Shown here: piece after piece, positions 43,609 through 52,129 of the stretch | Layout: each line of letters starts with the position of its first letter | Position numbering within the stretch: the first letter of the stretch is position 1 | Assembly: GCF_009739905.1 (NCBI RefSeq) | Contig: NZ_CP034279.1 | Span: 2,418,001-2,482,000 of the forward strand | DNA from: Streptomyces ficellus | GTDB lineage: Bacteria > Actinomycetota > Actinomycetes > Streptomycetales > Streptomycetaceae | Length of the DNA stretch: 64,000 bases | Direction: 5' to 3' | Notes under the pieces: model-generated | What the model was told of the DNA's origin: nothing | Databases searched by the model: none | What the model saw: only the letters and a program-made list of their open reading frames with translations | Translations under genes and position numbers: made by a program

Positions 43609-45182
43609 GCGGCCGCCTCCTCCAGGTCCAGGCGGCGCAGCAGCGTCCGCATCATCTCGTCGTCGATGCGCCGCTCGTCGCGGAGCCGGACGAACACCTC
43701 GCGTTCCGCTCCGATCATCTCCCGCGCGAGCCGCCGGTAGGTGTCGTCGGCCGACTCCCCGGTGACCGGGTTGGCGGCGCCCAGCCGCTCCCAGACGGCG
43801 TTGCGGCGGCGCTCCAGGACGGTGCGCAGCCGGTCGGCGAGGGGCCCGGGCAGGGTGTTGCGCTCGTCGGCGAGGAGTTCGTCCAGGCGCTGCTCGGCGG
43901 CCCGTGACGCCTCGCTCTGCGCCTGGGCCTCGGCCAGGGTCTCGGCCTGTACGTCCCGGCCGGGCAGCTTCAGCGCCCGGATCAGCGGCGGCAGGGTGAG
44001 GCCCTGCACCACCAGGGTGCCGATCACGGTGGTGAACGTCAGGAAGAGGACCAGGTTCCGCGCGGGGAACGCCTCCCCCGCGGTGGCGACCGGGATGGAG
44101 AAGGCGATCGCCAGTGACACCACGCCCCGCATGCCCGCCCAGCCGACGATCAGCGGCGAGGACCACGTCACACCGGCCTCCCGCTCCCGCACCTTCCGCG
44201 ACAGCGCGCGCGGCAGGTAGGTGGCCGGGAAGACCCAGACGAACCGGACGACGACGACCGCGGCGAAGACCCCGGCCGCGTACAGGGCGGCCTCGCCGGT
44301 GCCGTACCCGCCGAGCTCGCGCAGCACGTGCGGCAGCTGGAGCCCGATCAGGGCGAAGACGGACGTCTCCAGCACGAAGGCGACCATCTTCCACACGGCC
44401 TCCTCCTGGAGCCGGGTGGCGAAGTCGACCTGCCAGGAGCGGTGCCCCAGGTACAGGGCGACGACGACGACCGCGAGGACGCCGGAGGCGTGGACGTGCT
44501 CGGCGGCGGCGTAGGCGACGAACGGGATCAGCAGGGACAGGGTGTTCTGGAGCAGCGGCTCGCGCAGGGAGCGCCGCAGCCAGTGGATGGGCACCATCAG
44601 CACCAGTCCGACGCCGATGCCGCCGAGCGCGGCGACGGCGAACTCGGCGATCCCCCCGGCCCAGCTGACGCCTGCGCCGACGGCCGCCGCGAGCGCCACC
44701 TTGAAGGCGGTGATCGCGGTCGCGTCGTTCACCAGGGACTCGCCCTGGAGGATCGTGGTGATCCGGCTCGGCAGCCCGAGCCGCCGGGCGATGGCGGTGG
44801 CGGCGACCGCGTCCGGCGGTGCGATCACGGCGCCCAGGACGAGCGCGGCGGTCAGCGGCAGATCCGGCACCATCAGGTACGCGAGGTAGCCCACGGCGAG
44901 CGTCGCGAAGAGCACGTAGCCAACCGACAGCAGCGCCACGGGCCGGATGTTGGCGCGCAGGTCCAGGTAAGAGGATTCCAGCGCGGCCGTGTGCAGCAGG
45001 GGCGGCAGGACCAGCGGCAGCACGATGTGCGGGTCCAGGGTGTAGTCCGGCACTCCGGGTACGTACGCGGCGGCCAGCCCGGCCGCCACCAGCAGCAGCG
45101 GCGCCGGCACGGGCGTCCGGCGGGCCGCGCCCGCGATCACGGCGCTCACCGCGACCAGCGCCACCAGTGACAGTGCGTCCAT
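43584..45182 (-). CDS. Na+/H+ antiporter (CPA1 type)
   Basis: 532 residues, about 12 membrane helices. HIVLPLVLPPLLHTAALE, the ion-site motif GAVIAPPDAVAATAIARRLG and GESLVNDATAITAF are hallmarks of NhaP/NHE exchangers. A ~120-residue charged cytoplasmic tail (TLAEAQAQSEASRAAEQRLDEL onward) is long, as in actinobacterial members. Overlaps the PLP enzyme gene by 25 bases and is divergent from the UBP zinc-finger gene. Confidence 0.93.
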   Translation of the reverse strand: MDALSLVALVAVSAVIAGAARRTPVPAPLLLVAAGLAAAYVPGVPDYTLDPHIVLPLVLPPLLHTAALESSYLDLRANIRPVALLSVGYVLFATLAVGYLAYLMVPDLPLTAALVLGAVIAPPDAVAATAIARRLGLPSRITTILQGESLVNDATAITAFKVALAAAVGAGVSWAGGIAEFAVAALGGIGVGLVLMVPIHWLRRSLREPLLQNTLSLLIPFVAYAAAEHVHASGVLAVVVVALYLGHRSWQVDFATRLQEEAVWKMVAFVLETSVFALIGLQLPHVLRELGGYGTGEAALYAAGVFAAVVVVRFVWVFPATYLPRALSRKVREREAGVTWSSPLIVGWAGMRGVVSLAIAFSIPVATAGEAFPARNLVLFLTFTTVIGTLVVQGLTLPPLIRALKLPGRDVQAETLAEAQAQSEASRAAEQRLDELLADERNTLPGPLADRLRTVLERRRNAVWERLGAANPVTGESADDTYRRLAREMIGAEREVFVRLRDERRIDDEMMRTLLRRLDLEEAAAYREAADG

Positions 45183-45215
45183 CGTCTCCCCACTCCCCTC
45201 AGTAACCTGGCCATC

Positions 45216-45476
45216 ATGCGCGAGTGTCAGCACCTGGCCGAACTGCCACGACCCGAGCCCGCACCGCGGTCGGAGACCTGTCCGGAGTGCGCGGCCGACG
45301 GCACGCACCCGGTGCAGCTGCGGCTGTGCCTGCTGTGCGGGCACGTCGGCTGCTGCGACTCCTCGATGGGCCGGCACGCCACGCGGCACTTCGAGGAGAC
45401 CGGGCACCCCGTGATGCGGACGTTCGAACCCGGGGAGAAGTGGCGATGGTGCTTCGTCGACGGTTCGATCGTGTGA
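45216..45476 (+). CDS. UBP-type zinc-finger protein
   Basis: 86 residues forming a single ZnF-UBP domain: ECQHL, TCPECAADG, LCLLCGHVGCCDSSMGRHATRHFEETGHPVM. In eukaryotes such domains bind ubiquitin C-termini; in Streptomyces, which lack ubiquitin, the ligand is unknown. Divergent 33 bases from the antiporter gene, with which it is commonly paired. Confidence 0.9.
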   Translation: MRECQHLAELPRPEPAPRSETCPECAADGTHPVQLRLCLLCGHVGCCDSSMGRHATRHFEETGHPVMRTFEPGEKWRWCFVDGSIV

Positions 45477-45715
45477 CGGTTGGGTACGTCAACCCTCCGC
45501 CGGTTTCTCGCGATTGGGCCCCGCAGACCTCTAGCCACAGAGCGTACTCATATGCTTACCATGAGTGACAGTCGCTGGACCGGGGGTCTCTGCGACAGGG
45601 CACCATGGATCGCGATAGCGTCACGGCGGACTACGCATACCTGCGTACCGCACGGTTCCGGGAGGATCTGCCCTCCCCGAGCCCCGAAAGAGCTTGTGCC
45701 ACCTTGGAGGTGAGG

Positions 45716-46129
45716 GTGTCCCAGATCGCAGGCGAGCCCGGGACCCAGGACTTCGTGGAAGTCCGGCTGCCCGCTGCGGGTGCCTACCTGTCCGTGCTGC
45801 GTACGGCCACGGCCGGCCTCGCGGCGCGTTTGGACTTCACCCTCGACGAGATCGAGGACTTGCGCATCGCGGTCGACGAGGCGTGCGCGATCCTGCTCCA
45901 GCAGGCGGTTCCCGGCTCGGTGCTGAGCTGCGTGTTCCGTCTCATCGACGACTCCCTGGACGTCACGGTGTCGGCGCCCACGACCGACGGCAGGGCGCCG
46001 GAGCGTGACACGTTCGCCTGGACGGTGCTCTCGGCGCTGGCCGGCAAGGTCGACTCGTCCGTCGCCGACGACCGGACGGTCTCCATCAGCCTGTACAAAC
46101 AGCGCGGCGCGGGACCCGGGCCGGCGTGA
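45716..46129 (+). CDS. prsH: Anti-sigma factor PrsH (UshX)
   Basis: 137 residues from GTG at 45716 (VSQIAGEPGTQDFVEV), with GGAGG five bases upstream. HATPase_c/RsbW-like fold: LDFTLDEIEDLRIAVDEACAILL (N-box) and SALAGKVDSSV. Binds and holds SigH. Its stop overlaps the sigH GTG (GTGA). In-frame sequence continues upstream to an ATG at 45605, but the ribosome site and relatives favour 45716. The 240 bases before it likely hold the stress promoters of the operon. Confidence 0.92.
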   Translation: MSQIAGEPGTQDFVEVRLPAAGAYLSVLRTATAGLAARLDFTLDEIEDLRIAVDEACAILLQQAVPGSVLSCVFRLIDDSLDVTVSAPTTDGRAPERDTFAWTVLSALAGKVDSSVADDRTVSISLYKQRGAGPGPA

Positions 46130-47034
46130 GGAACGGGGACGGTCCGGTGCGAGACGAGGAGCGCGGCCCGCGGGCACTGAGCTCGATCCCGGAACAGCAG
46201 GCGCGGCCGCACCCGGTGGACGGTCTTTTGGATGAGCGGGCGGACCGGATGAACCAGCAGCAGCACAACCACCACGATCCGAACGACCGCAGTGGCGCGA
46301 GGGCTCTCTTCATCGAGCTGCGCACGCTGCCGGACGGCTCGCCCGAGCGGGCCGAGCTGCGCAACCGGCTCGTGCGGATGCACCTGCCGCTGGTGGAGCA
46401 CCTGGCGCGCCGCTTCCGCAACCGCGGCGAGCCGCTGGACGACCTGACGCAGGTCGCCACCATCGGCCTGATCAAGTCCGTGGACCGCTTCGACCCCGAC
46501 CGGGGCGTGGAGTTCTCGACGTACGCGACCCCGACGGTCGTCGGCGAGATCAAGCGGCACTTCCGCGACAAGGGCTGGGCGGTGCGGGTGCCCCGCCGGC
46601 TCCAGGAGCTGCGCCTGTCGCTGACGACGGCGACCGCCGAGCTGTCGCAGCTGCACGGCCGCTCCCCGACCGTGCACGAGCTGGCCGAGCGCCTGGGCAT
46701 CTCGGAGGAGGAGGTCCTGGAGGGCCTGGAGTCCGCGAACGCGTACTCGACGCTCTCGCTGGACGTGCCGGACACGGACGACGAGTCCCCGGCGGTGGCC
46801 GACACCCTGGGCGCGGAGGACGAGGCGCTGGAGGGCGTCGAGTACCGGGAGTCCCTCAAGCCGCTGCTGGAGGACCTGCCGCCGCGCGAGAAGCGCATCC
46901 TGCTGCTGCGGTTCTTCGGCAACATGACCCAGTCGCAGATCGCCCAGGAGGTCGGCATCTCGCAGATGCACGTCTCCCGGCTGCTGGCCCGTACGCTCGC
47001 GCAGCTGCGCGAGAAGCTCCTCGTGGAGGAGTGA
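46126..47034 (+). CDS. sigH: Stress-response sigma factor SigH (SigB/F family)
   Basis: 302 residues. A 55-residue polar N-terminal extension with QQQHNHH run precedes region 2 (HLPLVEHLARRFRNRGEPLDDLTQVATIGLIKSVDRFDPDRG...FSTYATPTVVGEIKRHFRD), region 3 and region 4 HTH (MTQSQIAQEVGISQMHVSRLL). Couples to prsH by GTGA. Controls osmotic and developmental stress in S. coelicolor, where SigH is made as several isoforms; in-frame later starts exist here too. The stop is followed by two near-copies of GGAGTGACCTC. Confidence 0.94.
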   Translation: MRNGDGPVRDEERGPRALSSIPEQQARPHPVDGLLDERADRMNQQQHNHHDPNDRSGARALFIELRTLPDGSPERAELRNRLVRMHLPLVEHLARRFRNRGEPLDDLTQVATIGLIKSVDRFDPDRGVEFSTYATPTVVGEIKRHFRDKGWAVRVPRRLQELRLSLTTATAELSQLHGRSPTVHELAERLGISEEEVLEGLESANAYSTLSLDVPDTDDESPAVADTLGAEDEALEGVEYRESLKPLLEDLPPREKRILLLRFFGNMTQSQIAQEVGISQMHVSRLLARTLAQLREKLLVEE

Positions 47035-47078
47035 CCTCTCCGGAGTGACCTCGCCGGAGTGACCCGTTCCGGGCGGGG

Positions 47079-47513
47079 TTACTGGGCCCGGCCGCGGATG
47101 CCCAGGGCCTGGGTGGTCGCCGGGTGCAGCAGCAGCACCAGGCCCGTGACGGCGGCGGCCGCCAGGGCGATGCCGGCGGGGATGGCCGCGCTCGACGCCT
47201 GGAGCAGCGTCCAGGCGACCGGGAGGGCCATCAGCTGCGTGATGATCGCCGGGCCGCGGCTCCAGCTGCGGCACCGGAGCAGGCCCCGGGCGGCGAGCAG
47301 CGGGATCACCCCGAGCGCGATGAGCGTGGCGCCGCCGGTCAGGGCCTGGGTCAGGTCGTCGGGCCGGCCCGTGAGACTCGTCACGAGCAGGTAGACGCCT
47401 CCGGCGATGAGGGCGAGCGCCTCCAGGCCCGCCACCGCCGCGGCGGCGGTGACCCTGGCGGGGCGCGGGGCGGGAGGCGTGGTGTCGGCGGGGGTCTGCT
47501 GCGTACTGCTCAC
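47079..47513 (-). CDS. Small integral membrane protein
   Basis: 144 residues from GTG at 47513 (VSSTQQTPADTTPP). After a Pro/Thr-rich N-terminus come four hydrophobic helices: VAGLEALALIAGGVYLLV, TGGATLIALGVIPLLAARGLL, GPAIITQLMALPVAWTLL and GIALAAAAVTGLVLLL. No known family recognised. Convergent with sigH and divergent from the lipid kinase gene. Confidence 0.75.
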   Translation of the reverse strand: MSSTQQTPADTTPPAPRPARVTAAAAVAGLEALALIAGGVYLLVTSLTGRPDDLTQALTGGATLIALGVIPLLAARGLLRCRSWSRGPAIITQLMALPVAWTLLQASSAAIPAGIALAAAAVTGLVLLLHPATTQALGIRGRAQ

Positions 47514-47595
47514 CCTGGCAGGGTAGCCGCCGGGCGTGTCCACGGACCGGGCCGGGGCTGGGCCGGGGTACCGCTCGGTAGGTAACCTGGCGGGC

Positions 47596-48564
47596 ATGCG
47601 CGCACTCCTCGTGGTCAATCCGGCAGCCACCACCACCAGTGCCCGCACCCGTGACGTACTGATCCACGCGCTGGCCAGCGAGATGAAGCTGGAGGCCGTG
47701 ACCACCGCCCACCGGGGTCACGCCCGGGAGCTGGCCCGCCGGGCCGCCGAGTCGCGGGACATCGAGCTGGTCGTGGCTCTCGGTGGAGACGGCACCGTCA
47801 ACGAGGTCGTCAACGGTCTGCTGCACCACGGCCCCGATCCGGACCGGCTGCCGCACCTCGCGGTGGTGCCCGGCGGCTCCACCAATGTGTTCGCCCGTGC
47901 GCTGGGCCTGCCGAACGACGCGGTCGAGGCGACGGGCGCGCTGCTGGACGCGCTGCGGGAGAGACGGGACCGCACGGTGGGTCTGGGTCTCGCGGCCGGC
48001 ACTCCGGGTACGGAGGACGAGTCGGTTCCGGCCCGGTGGTTCACGTTCTGTGCCGGTTTCGGGTTCGACGCGGGGGTGATCGGCCGGGTCGAACAGCAGC
48101 GGGAGCGCGGCAAGCGGTCGACGCACGCCCTGTACATCCGGCAGGCCGTGCGCCAGTTCCTGGACGAGCCGCGCCGCAGACACGGGGTGATCACCCTGGA
48201 GCGGCCGGGCCACGACCCCGTGCACGATCTTTCGCTGTCGATAGTCTGCAACACCGCGCCGTGGACCTACCTGGGCAATCGTCCGGTGTACGCGTCGCCC
48301 GAGGCGTCCTTCGACACGGCGCTCGACGTGCTCTCGCTCAGCCGGCTGTCGACCGCGTCGGTGGCCCGTTACGCGACCCAGCTGCTGACGTCCAGCCCGG
48401 AGCGCGGCCCGCACGGGAAGCACGCCCTCTCACTGCACGACCTGACCGACTTCACCTTGCATTCGAAGGTGCCGCTGCCCTTCCAGATGGACGGCGACCA
48501 CCTGGGTCTCCGTAGCAGCGTGACGTTCACAGGCGTTCGTCGTGCACTGCGTGTGATTGTGTGA
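47596..48564 (+). CDS. Diacylglycerol/lipid kinase family protein
   Basis: 322 residues. MRALLVVNPAATTTSARTRD and VVALGGDGTVNEVVNGLL (GGDGTxNEV active loop), then VVPGGSTNVFARALGLP, are the DAGK catalytic signatures. The C-terminal beta domain (NTAPWTYLGNRPVYASPEAS) is typical of YegS/BmrU-type kinases. Phosphorylates diacylglycerol or a related lipid. ATG at 47596. Confidence 0.93.
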   Translation: MRALLVVNPAATTTSARTRDVLIHALASEMKLEAVTTAHRGHARELARRAAESRDIELVVALGGDGTVNEVVNGLLHHGPDPDRLPHLAVVPGGSTNVFARALGLPNDAVEATGALLDALRERRDRTVGLGLAAGTPGTEDESVPARWFTFCAGFGFDAGVIGRVEQQRERGKRSTHALYIRQAVRQFLDEPRRRHGVITLERPGHDPVHDLSLSIVCNTAPWTYLGNRPVYASPEASFDTALDVLSLSRLSTASVARYATQLLTSSPERGPHGKHALSLHDLTDFTLHSKVPLPFQMDGDHLGLRSSVTFTGVRRALRVIV

Positions 48565-48882
48565 GTGGAAGGGCCTTCGGTCCTTTATCTCGAACGTATG
48601 GGCCAGGGTCCACCCCATAGAAGTACGGCTGTGACCTAGCCGACACCGAGGAATCAAAAAAAACTTTCCAGAAGGGGTTGTATCCGCAGCCGAGGTTTGC
48701 GAATCTCTACATGGCGATCGGGACGGCCCGCAACACCGGCCTCCACTGAGAGCCAGAACCCCTCCTCAAATCCAGGACCACACCAGTTCATCTGGCGTTC
48801 GGCCCTTCACTTGTTGAGGGATTCGTGAAAGCGTTCACATTCACAAGCAACTTGCATGCAACACCAAGGAGAGGTAGCAGCC
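48565..48882. other. Leader region of wblE
   Basis: 318 bases between the lipid kinase and wblE, unusually AT-rich for this window (GAATCAAAAAAAACTTTCC at about 48651). AAGGAGAGG at 48865-48873 is the wblE ribosome site. No coding frame or clear hairpin was recognised; probably long promoters/5' UTR. Confidence 0.5.
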
Positions 48883-49140
48883 ATGGACTGGCGTCACAAC
48901 GCCGTTTGTCGTGAGGAAGACCCCGAGCTGTTCTTCCCCATCGGCAACACCGGTCCTGCGCTGCTGCAGATCGAGGAAGCCAAGGCTGTCTGCCGACGCT
49001 GCCCCGTCATGGAGCAGTGCCTGCAGTGGGCGCTCGAGTCCGGCCAGGACTCCGGCGTCTGGGGTGGCCTCAGCGAGGACGAGCGCCGCGCGATGAAGCG
49101 CCGCGCCGCCCGCAACCGGGCGCGCAACGCCAGCGCCTGA
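48883..49140 (+). CDS. wblE: WhiB-like iron-sulfur protein WblE
   Basis: 85 residues. Four Cys ligands (Cys9, Cys37, Cys40, Cys46) for a 4Fe-4S cluster, the GVWGG turn at 58-62, and a basic C-terminal tail (RRAMKRRAARNRARNASA) for DNA contact. It corresponds to mycobacterial WhiB1, which binds the primary sigma factor. ATG at 48883 after AAGGAGAGG. Followed by a strong terminator. Confidence 0.96.
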   Translation: MDWRHNAVCREEDPELFFPIGNTGPALLQIEEAKAVCRRCPVMEQCLQWALESGQDSGVWGGLSEDERRAMKRRAARNRARNASA

Positions 49141-49242
49141 GCGACGCCACCGCTACGAGCCTGAGCCAGGCGGCGCGTACAGCGTGTACGCACTGACCCG
49201 CCTCCCGAGCCGCAGCGCGCAGCAGTAGTAACCCAAAGCGTT

Positions 49243-49277
49243 CGAGCCCCGGACCGTCTCCCACGGTCCGGGGCTCG
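49243..49277. terminator. Strong terminator between wblE and the sensor kinase
   Basis: Perfect 15-base arms (CGAGCCCCGGACCGT and ACGGTCCGGGGCTCG), loop CTCCC. Serves convergent genes. Confidence 0.94.
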
Positions 49278-49317
49278 CTGCTGTTCCCGTGGCGGCGCCC
49301 GGCCGCCGGCCCGCGCG

Positions 49318-50796
49318 CTACTTCTGCGGCTGTACGGGGATGTCCAGGACCACCCGGGTGCCGCGCTCGGGCGCGGGCTGCATGTCGAACGTGCCGCCCA
49401 ACTCCCCCTCCACCAGGGTCCGTACGATCTGGAGGCCCAGGTTGCCGGCGCGCTGGGGGTCGAACCCCTCGGGAAGGCCCCGGCCGTCGTCCTGAACGGT
49501 GATCAGGAGCCGGGCCTCGCGGGCCCGGGCGTCGCCGCGCACCGCGGAGACCTCGACCGTGCCCTGCTCGGCCGGTGCGAAGGCGTGCTCCAGGGCGTTC
49601 TGGAGGATCTCGGTGAGCACCATGGACAGCGGGGTGGCGACCTCCGCGTCGAGGATGCCGAAGCGGCCGTTGCGGCGGCAGGTGACCTTGCCGGGCGAGA
49701 TCTCGGCGACCATGGAGATCACCCGGTCGGCGATCTCGTCGAACTCGACGCGCTCGTCCAGGTTCTGCGAGAGCGTCTCGTGCACGATGGCGATCGACCC
49801 GACGCGCCGCACCGCCTCGTTGAGCGCCTCGCGGCCCCGGTCGGAGTCCATCCGGCGGGCCTGGAGCCGCAGCAGGGCGGCGACGGTCTGGAGGTTGTTC
49901 TTCACCCGGTGGTGGATCTCCCGGATGGTGGCGTCCTTGGTGATCAACTCGCGTTCGCGGCGCCGCAGTTCGGTGACGTCCCGCAGCAGGACCAGGGAAC
50001 CGATCCTGGTCCCCTTGGGCTTGAGCGGGATGGCGCGCAGCTGGATGACGCCGCCGTTGCCCTCGACCTCCGCCTCCCGCGGGGCGTACCCACTGGCAAG
50101 TTTGACCAGAGCCTCGTCCACCGGGCCGCGGGAGGGGGCGAGTTCGGCGGTGATCTGGCCGAGAGGCTGGCCGACCAGGTCGGCGGCGAGGCCGAGGCGG
50201 TGGTAGGCGGACAGCGCGTTGGGCGAGGCGTACTGGACGACGCCGTCCGCGTCGAGCCGGATCAGTCCGTCGCCGGCGCGCGGCGAGGCGTCCATGTCGA
50301 CCTGCTGCCCGGGGAAGGGGAAGGTGCCGGCGGCGATCATCTGGGCGAGGTCGGAGGCGGACTGGAGGTAGGTCAGCTCCAGCCGGCTGGGGGTGCGGAC
50401 CGTGAGCAGGTTGGTGTTGCGGGCGATCACTCCCAGTACGCGGCCCTCCCGGCGTACGGGGATGGACTCGACCCGGACCGGGACCTCCTCGCGCCACTCG
50501 GGGTCGCCCTCGCGCACGATCCGGCCCTCGTCGAGCGCGGCGTCGAGCAGCGGGCGGCGGCCGCGCGGGACGAGGTGGCCGACCATGTCGTCCTGGTAGG
50601 AGGTGGGCCCGGTGTTGGGCCGCATCTGGGCGACGGAGACGTACCGGGTGCCGTCGAGGGTCGGGACCCACAGCACGAGGTCGGCGAAGGACAGGTCGGA
50701 GAGCAGCTGCCACTCCGAGACCAGCAGGTGGAGCCACTCGAGGTCGGACTCACTCAGAGCGGTGTGCTGGCGTACGAGGTCGTTCATGGAGGGCAC
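49318..50796 (-). CDS. PdtaS-like cytosolic sensor histidine kinase
   Basis: 492 residues. An N-terminal GAF-like domain (SDLSFADLVLWVPT, VGHLVPRGRRPLLDAAL), a PAS domain (DGLIRLDADGVVQYASPNAL), then HisKA_2 with REIHHRVKNNLQTVAALLRLQ (phospho-accepting His at 295/296) and HATPase (LTEILQNALEHA, VQDDGRGLPEGF). Matches mycobacterial PdtaS, whose partner PdtaR is an RNA-binding antiterminator; no regulator gene is adjacent. Neighbour of wblE as in mycobacteria (whiB1). Start GTG at 50796 (VPSMNDL); ATG at 50787 possible. A dre-like site lies about 100 bases upstream. Confidence 0.92.
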   Translation of the reverse strand: MPSMNDLVRQHTALSESDLEWLHLLVSEWQLLSDLSFADLVLWVPTLDGTRYVSVAQMRPNTGPTSYQDDMVGHLVPRGRRPLLDAALDEGRIVREGDPEWREEVPVRVESIPVRREGRVLGVIARNTNLLTVRTPSRLELTYLQSASDLAQMIAAGTFPFPGQQVDMDASPRAGDGLIRLDADGVVQYASPNALSAYHRLGLAADLVGQPLGQITAELAPSRGPVDEALVKLASGYAPREAEVEGNGGVIQLRAIPLKPKGTRIGSLVLLRDVTELRRRERELITKDATIREIHHRVKNNLQTVAALLRLQARRMDSDRGREALNEAVRRVGSIAIVHETLSQNLDERVEFDEIADRVISMVAEISPGKVTCRRNGRFGILDAEVATPLSMVLTEILQNALEHAFAPAEQGTVEVSAVRGDARAREARLLITVQDDGRGLPEGFDPQRAGNLGLQIVRTLVEGELGGTFDMQPAPERGTRVVLDIPVQPQK

Positions 50797-50894
50797 GTGT
50801 GCGAGCGTACCCGCGAGCGCGAGCCTGGTGTTCTGCCGGTGGGTGAGGGAGTATGGACGATGGATTATCGATCGCACGCCGATGGACAGGCTAG

Positions 50895-50910
50895 ATTGGT
50901 CTAGTCCACA
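50895..50910. promoter_or_regulatory. dre-like DasR site upstream of the kinase gene
   Basis: ATTGGTCTAGTCCACA fits the DasR consensus AGTGGTCTAGACCACT closely (core TGGTCTAG-CCA). About 100 bases 5' of the PdtaS-like start and 365 bases before nagB. Confidence 0.7.
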
Positions 50911-51230
50911 ATGCACAAGTAAAGCTTCCGCCCTCCCCGCACAGGAGGGTGGATCGAGGTACCCGGCGCTCTCTGCCCTGACTGCGCCGAGTCCTCCCCA
51001 CGGCCGCGGGACCGCACACCCGACGGCCGGGCAACTCCGGGCTGCGGTGCCGGACGGGCTGAGGGTCCCGTCCTGGCGCCGCGGCCCGCGGGTTTTTCCG
51101 GGCGATTCCTCCGGCCCCCGCCCCTCCCCCCTCCCCCGCCCGCCGTCCGGGCGCGGAGCCCCGTTCACGTGCGATTCACGCGCACGCGGGGTACTCGGGA
51201 AGCCTCCTGCCCACAGACCCGTTCTGGTAG

Positions 51231-51246
51231 ATTGGTCTATACCACA
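51231..51246. promoter_or_regulatory. dre site of nagB
   Basis: ATTGGTCTATACCACA, a close DasR-responsive element (palindromic TGGTCTATACCA core), 29 bases before the nagB GTG. nagB is a known DasR target. Confidence 0.88.
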
Positions 51247-51274
51247 TACGTTCTCTGAGATCGGCAGGCCCAGC

Positions 51275-52060
51275 GTGGAAGTTGTCATCGTCCCGAACGC
51301 CGAGGCGGGCGGCGAGCTCATCGCCGAGGGCATCGCCGGCCTCCTGCGCCGCAAGCCCGACGCTCTGCTCGGTGTGGCCACCGGTTCCACCCCGCTGCCC
51401 ATCTACACCGCGCTGACCGCCAAGGTCCGGGCGGGCGCCGTGGACGTCTCGCGCGCCCGGATCGCCCAGCTCGACGAGTACGTGGGGCTGCCGGCCGGTC
51501 ACCCCGAGTCGTACCGCTCCACCGTGCTGCGCCAGGTCGTCGAGCCGCTGGGCCTGGGCCCCGACGCCTTCATGGGCCCCGACGGCTCCGCCGAGGACGT
51601 CCAGGCGGCGTGCGAGGCGTACGACAGGGCGCTGGCCGAGGCGGGCGGCGTGGACCTCCAGATACTCGGCATCGGCACCGACGGCCACATCGGCTTCAAC
51701 GAGCCGTGCTCCTCGCTCGCCTCCCGCACCCGCATCAAGACGCTGACCGAGCAGACCCGCGTCGACAACGCGCGGTTCTTCGACGGCGACATCGAGCAGG
51801 TGCCCCACCACGTGATCACCCAGGGCATCGGCACCATCCTGGACGCCCGCCACCTCGTCCTCCTCGCCACCGGCGAGGGCAAGGCGGAGGCGGTGGCGCA
51901 GACCGTCGAGGGGCCGGTGGCCGCCCTCGTCCCGGCGTCCGCGCTCCAGCTGCACCCGCACGCCACGGTGGTCGTCGACGAGGCGGCCGCCTCCCGGCTG
52001 AAGCTCGCGGACTACTTCCGCCACACCTACGCCAACAAGCCCACCTGGCAGGGCCTGTAG
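51275..52060 (+). CDS. nagB: Glucosamine-6-phosphate deaminase
   Basis: 261 residues. Converts glucosamine-6-P to fructose-6-P plus ammonia. ATGSTPLPIY (phosphate loop), AQLDEYVGLP (catalytic Asp), and GIGTDGHIGFNEP (catalytic His and Glu) are intact. GTG at 51275; ribosome site weak (AGGCCCAGC). DasR-controlled through the dre at 51231. Last gene before the convergent das cluster. Confidence 0.96.
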   Translation: MEVVIVPNAEAGGELIAEGIAGLLRRKPDALLGVATGSTPLPIYTALTAKVRAGAVDVSRARIAQLDEYVGLPAGHPESYRSTVLRQVVEPLGLGPDAFMGPDGSAEDVQAACEAYDRALAEAGGVDLQILGIGTDGHIGFNEPCSSLASRTRIKTLTEQTRVDNARFFDGDIEQVPHHVITQGIGTILDARHLVLLATGEGKAEAVAQTVEGPVAALVPASALQLHPHATVVVDEAAASRLKLADYFRHTYANKPTWQGL

Positions 52061-52079
52061 GAGCCGGTACGGCACGCCG

Positions 52080-52116
52080 CGGGGGCCCGGTTCCGCCTGT
52101 CGGAACCGGGCCCCCG
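52080..52116. terminator. Perfect bidirectional terminator nagB/dasD
   Basis: GGGGGCCCGGTTCCG and CGGAACCGGGCCCCC, 5-base loop, extended by one C-G pair; between convergent nagB and dasD. Confidence 0.94.
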
Positions 52117-52129
52117 TGTGTACGTCCGT

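Larger units (their letters stand above)
50797..51274. other. Divergent region between PdtaS-like gene and nagB
   Basis: 478 bases with two dre-like sites (50895 and 51231) and GC-rich filler including two CCCCTCCCCCCTCCCCC-like pyrimidine runs near 51120-51140. No convincing gene. It holds promoters for both neighbours. Confidence 0.55.

Noticed and set aside
45784..48423. 879-codon antisense frame across prsH, sigH and the lipid kinase
   Set aside because: Opposes three well-supported genes and has no recognisable domain.
51110..51145. Pyrimidine-rich runs before nagB as a possible structured element
   Set aside because: No pairing partner or known motif; looks like ordinary GC-rich intergenic sequence.
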